From Opitutia bacterium UBA977 (GTDB lineage: Bacteria; Verrucomicrobiota; Verrucomicrobiia; Opitutales; Coraliomargaritaceae): a DNA stretch of 16,175 nt. Of the stretch, positions 7,242 through 13,995 are shown piece by piece. The translations under genes and the position numbers were made by a program. The stretch is taken from the NCBI GenBank assembly GCA_002292345.1, contig DBBT01000093.1, positions 21,381-37,555 of the forward strand, written 5' to 3'. Under the pieces are notes generated by a model. It ran no database searches. It was not told the origin of the DNA and saw only the letters and a list, made by a program, of their open reading frames with translations. Every line of letters starts with the position of its first letter. The stretch's first letter is position 1.

Positions 7242-9026
7242 TTACTCTGAATGGATCAAGATTTCCTTCGCACTGAGGCCTTGTTTGATCATCGGTAGAA
7301 CGTGTTCGGTGTAAGGCACGATTACTTCAAGAAGGTAAGGGCCGTCGTGGGCGATCATTTCCTGAATCGCGCCGCGAAGATCTTTGCGTTTGACAACGCG
7401 CTGACCGGCAACGCCGAAGCCCTTCGCAATCATGACGAAGTCTGGATAGATCGCTTCGATATTATCTGGGCCGCCGATGTTATCCTTATCGCAAAGGACT
7501 GTTTGGCCACGGACACTTTCGTACATCAAGTCTTCCCACTGAACAACCATGCCGAGGTGTTGGTTATTAAGGATGATCGTCTTGGCGTTGATCTTCTCGA
7601 TCGCGGACGTAGCGAGCTCTTGCACGTTCATGAGGAAGCAACCGTCACCATCGATATTGACCACAAGTTTATCAGGGAAGGCAACTTTTGCGCCGATTGC
7701 GGCGGGAAGGCCGAAACCCATCGTGCCGAGACCCAGTGAACTTATATAAGTGCGAGGCTCACGGAATTTGAAGAATTGTGCGGCCCACATCTGGTGTTGG
7801 CCGACGCCAGTGGTGATGATCGCATCGCCCTTAGTTTCTTCGTAGAGCGCTTCGATCGCTTCTTGCTGAGTGATGTGACCGCTCTTGTCGAAGCTGAATG
7901 GATATTTTTCTTTCCACTCGTTGATGGTCTTCATCCAAGCGCTGATGTCAGGCTTGCTGAGTTTGCCATCCTTGCATAGTTCGATCAGGCGAGTCAGTGC
8001 ATACTTCACATCGGAGTGGATCGCATGCTGCACGCGCTTGTTCTTATTGTGTTCGGAGACGTCAATATCAATGTGGATGATCTCGGAGTCGGGAGCAAAT
8101 TTCGAAACAAGACCAGTAATGCGGTCGTCAAAACGAGCGCCAGCACAAATAAGGAGGTCGCTATCGCAAACAGCCCAATTACCAGCAACTGTGCCGTGCA
8201 TGCCGAACCAGTACAGTGATAGTGGGTGCTCTGCGTCGAATGCACCGAGCCCCATGAGTGTCGATGCAACAGGTATGCCTGTAAGCTCAGCAAATTCACG
8301 CAGCTCGAGATGCGCTTCGGCCGAGACGATGCCACCGCCGATGTAAAGTACTGGGCGCTCAGCTTTGCCGATCAGATCGAGGACGTTGACCAACTCTTGA
8401 TCAGTCGCTTGTGGCTTGATCGCATCTATTTGGTAGCCAGGGAGGTCGACTTTAGCCGGGAAAGTTGGCTTAAAAATAGCTTGTTGTACATCTTTTGGGA
8501 TGTCGATTACGACCGGACCTGGACGGCCGGTGGTAGCTATATGGAAAGCTTCTTTGACGACGCGTGGCAGGTCCTCTTTGTTCAATACCAGAAAGCTGTG
8601 CTTCACGATCGGCAAAGTCATGCCGAAGAAGTCAGTTTCTTGGAATGCGGTCTTGCCGATAAACTGTTGGTAAACTTGTCCCGTGATCGCGATCAGGGGA
8701 ATGCTGTCCATGTAAGCGTCAGCGATGCAAGTCACTAGATTTGTGGCGCCGGGGCCGCTGGTGGCCATGCAGACCGAAGCTTCGCCTTTGGCGCGCGCAT
8801 AACCATGTGCCATAAATCCGCCGCCTTGCTCCATGCGAGGCAGTATCGTGCGGATCTTTTTACTCTTAGTGAGTGCTTGGTGAAGCTCCATCGACGCCCC
8901 ACCAGGATAGGCAAATACCACGTCCACTCCCTCGCGCTCAAGAGAGGCGACTAAGGCATCGGCACCCTTCATTTCGGGGCCAATTTCGTCCTGTTTAGAA
9001 GGGTCGATTGTTGTATCGGATTTCAT
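7242..9026 (-). CDS. ilvB: acetolactate synthase large (catalytic) subunit
   Basis: A 594-residue thiamine-diphosphate (TPP) enzyme of branched-chain amino acid synthesis. It condenses two pyruvates to 2-acetolactate, or pyruvate with 2-oxobutyrate. The N-terminal PYR domain shows [15 protein letters not shown] (about 35-49) and the catalytic Glu66 in [17 protein letters not shown]; then SGPGATNL and the ITGQV block. The middle FAD/DHAP-like domain contains [10 protein letters not shown]. The C-terminal PP domain has the TPP/Mg site G460-D-G462 followed by the Asn-Asn of [14 protein letters not shown]. Full length for the family. The first 18 residues are hydrophilic and poorly typical, so Met19 is a possible alternative start. 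No Shine-Dalgarno sequence is visible. No ilvN (regulatory subunit) or ilvC is adjacent, so the gene stands alone. The usual RHEQ motif reads RMEQ here. A biosynthetic rather than catabolic (AlsS) enzyme is likely from the FAD-domain motifs. Confidence 0.93.
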   Translation of the reverse strand: MKSDTTIDPSKQDEIGPEMKGADALVASLEREGVDVVFAYPGGASMELHQALTKSKKIRTILPRMEQGGGFMAHGYARAKGEASVCMATSGPGATNLVTCIADAYMDSIPLIAITGQVYQQFIGKTAFQETDFFGMTLPIVKHSFLVLNKEDLPRVVKEAFHIATTGRPGPVVIDIPKDVQQAIFKPTFPAKVDLPGYQIDAIKPQATDQELVNVLDLIGKAERPVLYIGGGIVSAEAHLELREFAELTGIPVASTLMGLGAFDAEHPLSLYWFGMHGTVAGNWAVCDSDLLICAGARFDDRITGLVSKFAPDSEIIHIDIDVSEHNKNKRVQHAIHSDVKYALTRLIELCKDGKLSKPDISAWMKTINEWKEKYPFSFDKSGHITQQEAIEALYEETKGDAIITTGVGQHQMWAAQFFKFREPRTYISSLGLGTMGFGLPAAIGAKVAFPDKLVVNIDGDGCFLMNVQELATSAIEKINAKTIILNNQHLGMVVQWEDLMYESVRGQTVLCDKDNIGGPDNIEAIYPDFVMIAKGFGVAGQRVVKRKDLRGAIQEMIAHDGPYLLEVIVPYTEHVLPMIKQGLSAKEILIHSE

Positions 9027-9168
9027 TATTCTGTGGTGTTTTGTTGTGTTCTTTAAGTAAGGGAAGCTGCAACCTCTGGAAAAGTGAAGGACATAGACAG
9101 TAAAAGGCGCTCAAATCAAGCACGGAAGAGCCTTGCGGGAGACGCTGTTTCTTTTCAATTTCACTGTC

Positions 9169-9954
9169 ATGCCAAAAGTTTTGTTTTTAGGAGATATCGT
9201 GGGGCGTCCGGGGCGCACCTTTGTGGCTGAGCGGGTGGCGTCACTCAAAGCAGAGCTTGGCGCTGATCTGGTGATCGCGAATGCCGAGAATGCTGCCGGT
9301 GGTGCTGGCATTACTAAAAAAATCGCTGTGGCGCTGATTGGGGCGGGAGTCGATGCCATCACACTGGGCGATCACGTTTGGGATCAGAAGAATTTTGAGA
9401 ACGAAATCGATGGGCTGGAGCAAGTCTGTCGGCCCGCGAATTTACCAGAGCAGAATCCGGGACGTACGCACTTGGTCATCGAGAAGGACGGTTTTCGACT
9501 CGCGATTTTAACCGTGCTGGGACGTAACTATCTGACATTAAAGTCAAGTTGCCCATTTAAAATGGCAGATGTGATGCTCAACGAGCTTGAGGAGCAGTGT
9601 GACGCGTTTTTCGTGGAGGCGCACATGGAGGCAACTTCGGAAAAGATCGCACTGGGCTGGTATCTTGATGGCCGCGCTGCTGCCGTGGTAGGCACACATA
9701 CGCATGCGCCGACTGCGGATGGTCGCGTGTTGCCGCGAGGGACAGCGTTTTTAAGCGATGCAGGAATGTGCGGGCCGTATCATTCCGTACTGGGCCGTGA
9801 CGTTGGGCCAGTGGTGGCAAGTTTTCTGGATGGCATGAAGCGGCGTTTTCCAGTGGCCGAAGACGACATTCGGATCTGTGGGTGCCTGATCGATATCGAC
9901 GCAGCGACTGGCTTGGCTACCAGCTTCGAGCGAATCGAAGTGGTCAAGGACTAG
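9169..9954 (+). CDS. YmdB/TIGR00282-family metallophosphoesterase
   Basis: A 261-residue cytoplasmic calcineurin-like phosphoesterase of the family that includes Bacillus YmdB, a 2',3'-cyclic nucleotide phosphodiesterase that influences biofilm and RNA turnover. Metal-site motifs in order are GDIVGRPGR with D9, NAENAAGG with E40-N41, LGDHVWDQ (67-74) with H69, [11 protein letters not shown] with H152, and [10 protein letters not shown] with H177 and H179. The family normally reads G-N-H at 67-69 and here it is G-D-H. I chose ATG 9169, giving the canonical [10 protein letters not shown] start. A TTG at 9133 in the same frame would add 12 unlikely residues. It is divergent from ilvB (142-bp spacer) and its stop overlaps that of the ferredoxin gene on the other strand. 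The cellular role here is unknown. Confidence 0.9.
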   Translation: MPKVLFLGDIVGRPGRTFVAERVASLKAELGADLVIANAENAAGGAGITKKIAVALIGAGVDAITLGDHVWDQKNFENEIDGLEQVCRPANLPEQNPGRTHLVIEKDGFRLAILTVLGRNYLTLKSSCPFKMADVMLNELEEQCDAFFVEAHMEATSEKIALGWYLDGRAAAVVGTHTHAPTADGRVLPRGTAFLSDAGMCGPYHSVLGRDVGPVVASFLDGMKRRFPVAEDDIRICGCLIDIDAATGLATSFERIEVVKD

Positions 9955-10220
9955 GCGTCGATCACCAGATCGCTGTCGCCTTTGGGGGCGCAGCAGCAGA
10001 GAAGAGCATTACCTTGGTCGGGTTCACCTGAGTGGCCCATTGGGTATTCGACTGCGCCGGAGACTACTTTTTGCTGGCAGGCGGTACAGTTACCCATACG
10101 ACAACCGTAATCGAGATCGAGGTCGTTGCTCTCCGCGAATTCGAGGATACTTTCTTCGTCGCCAGTCCAGTTTAGTTCGACGCCAGATTTTTGAAAAATA
10201 ATTTTAACCATGTCTCGCAT
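9951..10220 (-). CDS. small [2Fe-2S] plant-type ferredoxin
   Basis: An 89-residue single-domain electron carrier with a beta-grasp [2Fe-2S] fold. The cluster ligands follow the plant-type pattern C40-x4-C45-x2-C48 ([13 protein letters not shown]) with the fourth Cys at 75, the first of three consecutive cysteines in [16 protein letters not shown]. This resembles the C-terminal ferredoxin domains of NADH-dependent oxidoreductases, but here it stands alone, so its redox partner is not apparent from the neighbours. The start may be Met1 (10220) or Met4 (10211), and [10 protein letters not shown] is the more typical N-terminus. The gene converges on the phosphoesterase gene, sharing the CTAG at 9951-9954, so there is no room for a terminator between them. 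Confidence 0.9.
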   Translation of the reverse strand: MRDMVKIIFQKSGVELNWTGDEESILEFAESNDLDLDYGCRMGNCTACQQKVVSGAVEYPMGHSGEPDQGNALLCCCAPKGDSDLVIDA

Positions 10221-10375
10221 CGAAATCGGAAGTGGAGGAAACGCAAACTGTTAATGCGTATGTCGGATGAAGATGCAGAGTCGGATTAAAATTATGGGTG
10301 AAATTCATTACTGACTTGCTTCGCCATCTACGGCAGACCTCATTCTGTCTCTAATCTCCTAAAATCCTGCTACCA

Positions 10376-10606
10376 ATGTCCAAAATTCGTCAGATCGATT
10401 ATTCTACGCCGCGCACACTACATGCTTACAGTGGTAAAAGTGTGGTGCGCATGACTGGGGATGAGACGCGTTATAAGTTTACCGGTGAAATGATTGCTGG
10501 TGTTGAGGGCGAATTCGCGAAAATCGGCGAGATCCGTAAAGACTGGCAAAAGAGCGCTTTCCCGCTGCCATGGACGGATTCACCGGATGTGGTGCGCCCT
10601 GATTAG
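10376..10606 (+). CDS. small conserved-looking hypothetical protein
   Basis: A 76-residue soluble protein that I do not recognise. It is hydrophilic with mixed charge, has no cysteine, no membrane segment and no signal peptide, and ends in a Pro/Asp-rich tail (PLPWTDSPDVVRPD). Codon use resembles its neighbours. It lies alone on the plus strand between the ferredoxin gene (divergent, 155-bp spacer) and rpsP (130 bp downstream). It may be transcribed separately or read into the ribosomal operon. ATG 10376 has no Shine-Dalgarno sequence. The composition looks like a genuine small protein rather than a shadow, since no overlapping gene competes for the region. Confidence 0.55.
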   Translation: MSKIRQIDYSTPRTLHAYSGKSVVRMTGDETRYKFTGEMIAGVEGEFAKIGEIRKDWQKSAFPLPWTDSPDVVRPD

Positions 10607-10736
10607 CTCGACTGCACTGTATTCCTGTAGATTCTGCGTTCTCCGCGCTTGACAGCGGTCTATGTAGCCCGTTTTTTCCTCGCTCTTCACAACTTCCGGC
10701 CTCTGGCCCTGAAATCTACCGAAACAATAACAATAT

Positions 10737-11228
10737 ATGGCTCTTAAAATCCGCCTCCAACGTCACGGTGCTAGTCACCGTCCCTTTTATCGTCTAGTCG
10801 TCACCGAAGCTACTGCTCGTCGTGATGGTCGTTTTGTCGAGGTTCTCGGCACATACGAGCCACAGGCTAAGCGTACGACTGATGAGCTCAACCTGAAGGT
10901 TGACCGTATTGATTATTGGAAGTCTGTTGGCGCTAAGCCTACTGACACAGCTGCGAGCTTGATCCGTAAGGCTCGCCGCGATGCAGCTTCTGAAGAAGCT
11001 GCACCTGCGGCTGAAGTTAAGGCTGAAGCACCTGCGGCTGAAGTTAAGGCTGAAGCACCTGCGGCTAAAAAAGCACCGAAGGCTAAAGCAGCTAAAAAAG
11101 CTAAAGCAGCTCCTAAGGCTAAAGCAGCTACTAAGGCTAAAGCAGCCGAAACTAAGGCTGAAGCGCCTGCGGCAGCCGAAACTAAAGCTGAAGCGCCTGC
11201 GGCAGCCGAAACTAAAGCTGAAGCATAG
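10737..11228 (+). CDS. rpsP: 30S ribosomal protein S16 with a long Ala/Lys/Glu-rich C-terminal extension
   Basis: Residues 1 to about 81 are a standard S16, a 16S rRNA-binding assembly protein: MALKIRLQRHGASHRPFYRL, the RRDGRFVEVLGTYEP block, and the DRIDYWKSVGAKPTDTAASL motif. Bacterial S16 usually ends at about 80-90 residues. Here about 80 more residues follow, made almost only of Ala, Lys, Glu, Pro and Thr, in three parts: AEVKAEAPA repeats, a KAKAA-rich basic core, and three copies of an AETKAEAPA-like acidic/basic unit. The tail is probably disordered and resembles histone H1-like or AlgP-like repeats. It is the first gene of the rpsP-trmD-rplS operon, and trmD starts 44 bp downstream. 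No Shine-Dalgarno sequence is visible. Confidence 0.97.
   Translation: MALKIRLQRHGASHRPFYRLVVTEATARRDGRFVEVLGTYEPQAKRTTDELNLKVDRIDYWKSVGAKPTDTAASLIRKARRDAASEEAAPAAEVKAEAPAAEVKAEAPAAKKAPKAKAAKKAKAAPKAKAATKAKAAETKAEAPAAAETKAEAPAAAETKAEA
11007..11225 (+). repeat. in-frame tandem repeats in the rpsP 3' end
   Basis: Two perfect copies of a 27-bp unit beginning GCGGCTGAAGTTAAGG (11007-11033, 11034-11060) are followed by degenerate GCTAAAGCAGC-type repeats. Near the stop, a 30-bp unit beginning GAAACTAA(G/A)GCTGAAG occurs at 11148-11177 and 11178-11207, with an 18-bp partial copy at 11208-11225. All periods are multiples of three, so unit gain or loss would keep the frame. Confidence 0.9.
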
Positions 11229-11272
11229 GCTGGTCCACCCCTGATCTTTTAGGTCAACCGACCGATTGCACC

Positions 11273-11961
<689 letters not shown>

Positions 11962-11965
<4 letters not shown>

Positions 11966-12333
11966 GCCAAGCAATCCTAGAAGACATCACTAAAGATCAA
12001 CTTACGAGCGACCGCGCAGACTTTAAAGTCGGCGACGGCGTTCGCGTCCACCTCAAGGTTTCTGAAGGTGACAAGACACGTATCCAGATTTTTGCTGGTA
12101 TTGTTATCGCTCGCAAGGGCGGCAGTGTCCAAGAGACCTTCACTGTGCGTCGTATCGCATCCGGTGTTGGTGTTGAAAAGGTATTCCCTGTTCATAGCCC
12201 ATCAATCGAGAAGATCGAGATCGACCGTGAGTCCGTCACTATGCGTGCTCGTATGTATTACATGCGTGATCGTATCGGTAAGGCTGCTAACCAAGTTAAG
12301 GAAAAGCGCTTGGTCGAAGCTAAGCGTAAATAA
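11962..12333 (+). CDS. rplS: 50S ribosomal protein L19
   Basis: A 123-residue ribosomal protein at the 30S-50S interface. It has typical L19 motifs: FKVGDGVRVHLKVSEGDKTR, IQIFAGIVIARKGG, TFTVRRIASGVGVEKVFPVHSP, and the basic ARMYYMRDRIGKAA tail. It begins within the trmD stop (ATGA at 11962-11965), with GGAG at 11948-11951 as a plausible ribosome binding site, so it is probably translationally coupled. It is the last gene of the operon, and an intrinsic terminator follows 19 bp later. Length is slightly over the usual 115 because of N- and C-terminal additions. Confidence 0.97.
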
Positions 12334-12352
12334 GCGTTTCGCAGATACTTTT

Positions 12353-12385
12353 AAAAAGGCCGTCCCGTTTTGGGCGGCCTTTTTT
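12353..12385 (+). terminator. intrinsic terminator of the rpsP-trmD-rplS operon
   Basis: A GC-rich hairpin with GGCCG and CCC on the left (12358-12366, one bulged T at 12363) pairs with GGG and CGGCC on the right (12372-12379) around the loop GTTTT. Five A precede it and six T (12380-12385) follow it. The reverse strand also has a T run, so it could work both ways. Confidence 0.92.
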
Positions 12386-12420
12386 GCGTTCATCGTCAAT
12401 TGCTGGGAAACGTGTTGATG

Positions 12421-12443
12421 GTAGCGCCGCATGCCCCATGCGG
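12421..12443 (+). repeat. REP-like palindrome with GTAG tetranucleotide
   Basis: GTAG (12421-12424) is followed two bases later by a perfect 7-bp inverted repeat, CCGCATG (12427-12433) and CATGCGG (12437-12443), with loop CCC. A GTAG tetranucleotide 5' of an imperfect or perfect palindrome is the known layout of REP elements recognised by RAYT transposases. A RAYT remnant lies 1.3 kb downstream. Only one copy is seen in the window, so assignment to a genomic REP family is an inference. Confidence 0.45.
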
Positions 12444-12668
12444 TATCAGATAGTAGGTTGTCGTAAGCTTCGGCACTGAGGGAAAGCGTCTCTGGTACGA
12501 GTTGAGTTGGCTTCTGGTAGCAGATCTCCGGGCAATGCGAAATCGCATCCACAATGATAACTTATTAGTCGTTAGTGAGAGCACAGCCGAAATTAATGGC
12601 ACGGTGATAGACTCTGATCCGAAAATAAAAATACTGGTCATCAAATTTCACTTATGTACTGTAATTGT

Positions 12669-13634
12669 ATGAAATTCTTTATCCCCGTAATCGTATTACT
12701 CTCCCTCTCTTTCTTGTCTCCTATTGTAACCGCTCAAGGTCTTGGCAGCAGGCTGAGTGAGCCGTTGCTTTGGCCCGCTAAAGTTGGGCTTAACGAGATC
12801 GATTTCAAAGTCGCCAAGGATGATGAAAAGAACCAGAAATTTGTCTATCAGACAAAGCACTTTGAGTTAAACACACCTTTCAAACTAGATCCTGGAGATG
12901 TGAAGCAGGTAATGCGTATTTTTGAGTCAACGCATACTGCGGTGAGAGCCATGCCCTTTAATTTTGAACGACGTATGCCACGCGATTTTACTGTGAGGCT
13001 GTATCCCAACCACGAGGCTTATATAGATGCAGGTGGTTATCGTTTTGATAATGCGCGCTATATTGCTGATCAAGAAGTTTTGTTTCTATCCCCTAAGATA
13101 TTGGACCTTAAAAAGTCATCTGCAGGTCATTACAATTTAGGCAGGATTAAAACGAGTGAGATTATCGGCGAAGTCACTGAGCAGTTGTTAGCTGATTATG
13201 AATTCCCATACTGGTTGAAGCAGGGGATTGCGCGCTACATGGAGTTGGTGCCTTACAAGGATGGTTACTTTCAATTTGATCAGCTTGATGTCACTTCGGA
13301 ACTAAAGCGTAACGCGAAATCGCTCAAAGAGCGTGGAATAATGTCCAAAGACGGCATGGTTAAAGCAAAGGTAAAGGACACTGGCCCAGCGATGGCATCT
13401 GCCGGAAAACTAGCTAGTACCGGATTTGTTTGGGTGGCTTACATCTTTCAATTATCTGACCCGGAGGTAGGCGAGCGTTTTAAAAAGTTCATCCATAGAA
13501 CTCCTGGTTCATGGGAGCGAGGAGCAAATAGTTATCGAATTCTCACTGATCACAGTACTGATGTAGGAATGGATATTCGTATTGATGAAGCACTACGCGC
13601 CATTGGCATCGAGGTTTTTTTCTACGAGGATTAA
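12669..13634 (+). CDS. secreted DUF1570/peptidase-MA-like protein lacking zinc ligands
   Basis: A 321-residue exported protein. The N-terminal signal peptide has a hydrophobic core at residues 3-20 and a likely cleavage after VTA (20-22); no lipobox Cys is present, so a periplasmic or secreted location is expected. The body resembles the DUF1570/peptidase-MA-like layout: a FELNTPF strand, a helix around RIFESTHTAVRAMPF (83-97), FTVRLYPNHEAYIDAGG (107-123), then the helix IIGEVTEQLLADYEFPYWLKQGIARYME split over 165-192. In active gluzincins this helix reads HExxH followed by W-L-x-E-G-x-A-E-Y. Here the HExxH equivalent is G167-E-V-T-E171 and the third-ligand position is Arg189. It is therefore probably a non-catalytic homologue. 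I chose ATG 12669 because it begins a clean signal peptide; ATG 12654 would add MYCNC. The ATG overlaps the stop of a short open frame (ATGA). No operon partner is evident. Confidence 0.75.
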   Translation: MKFFIPVIVLLSLSFLSPIVTAQGLGSRLSEPLLWPAKVGLNEIDFKVAKDDEKNQKFVYQTKHFELNTPFKLDPGDVKQVMRIFESTHTAVRAMPFNFERRMPRDFTVRLYPNHEAYIDAGGYRFDNARYIADQEVLFLSPKILDLKKSSAGHYNLGRIKTSEIIGEVTEQLLADYEFPYWLKQGIARYMELVPYKDGYFQFDQLDVTSELKRNAKSLKERGIMSKDGMVKAKVKDTGPAMASAGKLASTGFVWVAYIFQLSDPEVGERFKKFIHRTPGSWERGANSYRILTDHSTDVGMDIRIDEALRAIGIEVFFYED

Positions 13635-13742
13635 GGCGATATCTACTCGAGTGCCTATGTGTGAAGATCGTATCTGGTTTTCTGACAGATAGTCTCCTTG
13701 GTTTCTCTGTTTTAGTCTTTGCGACAGAGAAACCACCCCGGA
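13635..13742. other. gene-free spacer upstream of the transposase remnant
   Basis: First part of the 361-bp stretch between the secreted protein gene and the AsmA-like gene. Apart from the inverted repeat at 13700-13734 nothing recognisable is present. The transposase fragment (13743-13919) and an AT-rich leader of about 75 bp occupy the rest of the stretch. Confidence 0.6.
13700..13734. repeat. 11-bp inverted repeat (hairpin) downstream of the secreted protein gene
   Basis: Perfect arms GGTTTCTCTGT (13700-13710) and ACAGAGAAACC (13724-13734) enclose a 13-nt loop, 65 bp after the stop at 13634. No T run follows on either strand, so it is a weak candidate for an intrinsic terminator. It may instead be an mRNA-end hairpin or a trace of the mobile-element remnant that begins just after it. 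Confidence 0.5.
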
Positions 13743-13919
13743 ATCTCGGATGTGTTGGAGTTTATGAAGGCGGTAAAGCAGCGTTTATTAGTTTGGTATA
13801 ATCATTCGCATCAGCGCTATAGCACATTGTGTGCGGAACGCTTTAAGTAAGTCCTGATCGAGGGGCAGGGTAATCCCCTGCAGATGATGACCGCTTACAT
13901 TGACCTGAACGCTTATTGA
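13743..13919 (+). pseudogene. REP-associated tyrosine transposase (RAYT, Y1/IS200-like) fragment
   Basis: Conceptual translation from 13743 gives a RAYT-like stretch: VLEFMKAVKQR, WYNHSHQRYSTL, AERFK, then an in-frame TAA (13848-13850), continuing as VLIEGQGNPLQMMTAYIDLN before a TGA (13917-13919). These match the family pattern of a FMKxxKQRF..WYN helix, GTLWxERFKSVLVEG, and the AAYIDLNPVRAG block that carries the catalytic tyrosine (here Tyr in TAYIDLN). The N-terminal half with the HUH metal motif is missing, and the C-terminus is lost just before the expected NPVRAG. It is a dead remnant, not expressed as a functional enzyme. Matching both sides of the stop in one frame makes chance unlikely. 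It is too short and broken to appear as a normal gene. Confidence 0.8.
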
Positions 13920-13995
13920 CTGTGAACATTTGCGTTTAGGAACCTTGCCAGCAAACGGTTTACCCATAACTTATTATGGTTCTACTCTATATTTT

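Noticed and set aside
7302..8738. Several plus-strand open frames of 66-170 codons
   Set aside because: All are opposite ilvB, whose motifs cover the whole region on the minus strand.
9091..9119. Possible ilvB promoter on the minus strand (TTGATT, 17 bp, CTATGT)
   Set aside because: Both boxes are weak matches and such pairs occur often by chance.
10649..10678. Possible promoter for rpsP: TTGACA at 10649-10654
   Set aside because: The -35 is perfect, but at 17 bp the -10 position reads TTTTTT, a poor match, so the evidence is insufficient.
12202..12644. Minus-strand open frames downstream of rplS
   Set aside because: They overlap the rplS gene, its terminator and the REP-like hairpin, and the products show no recognisable family.
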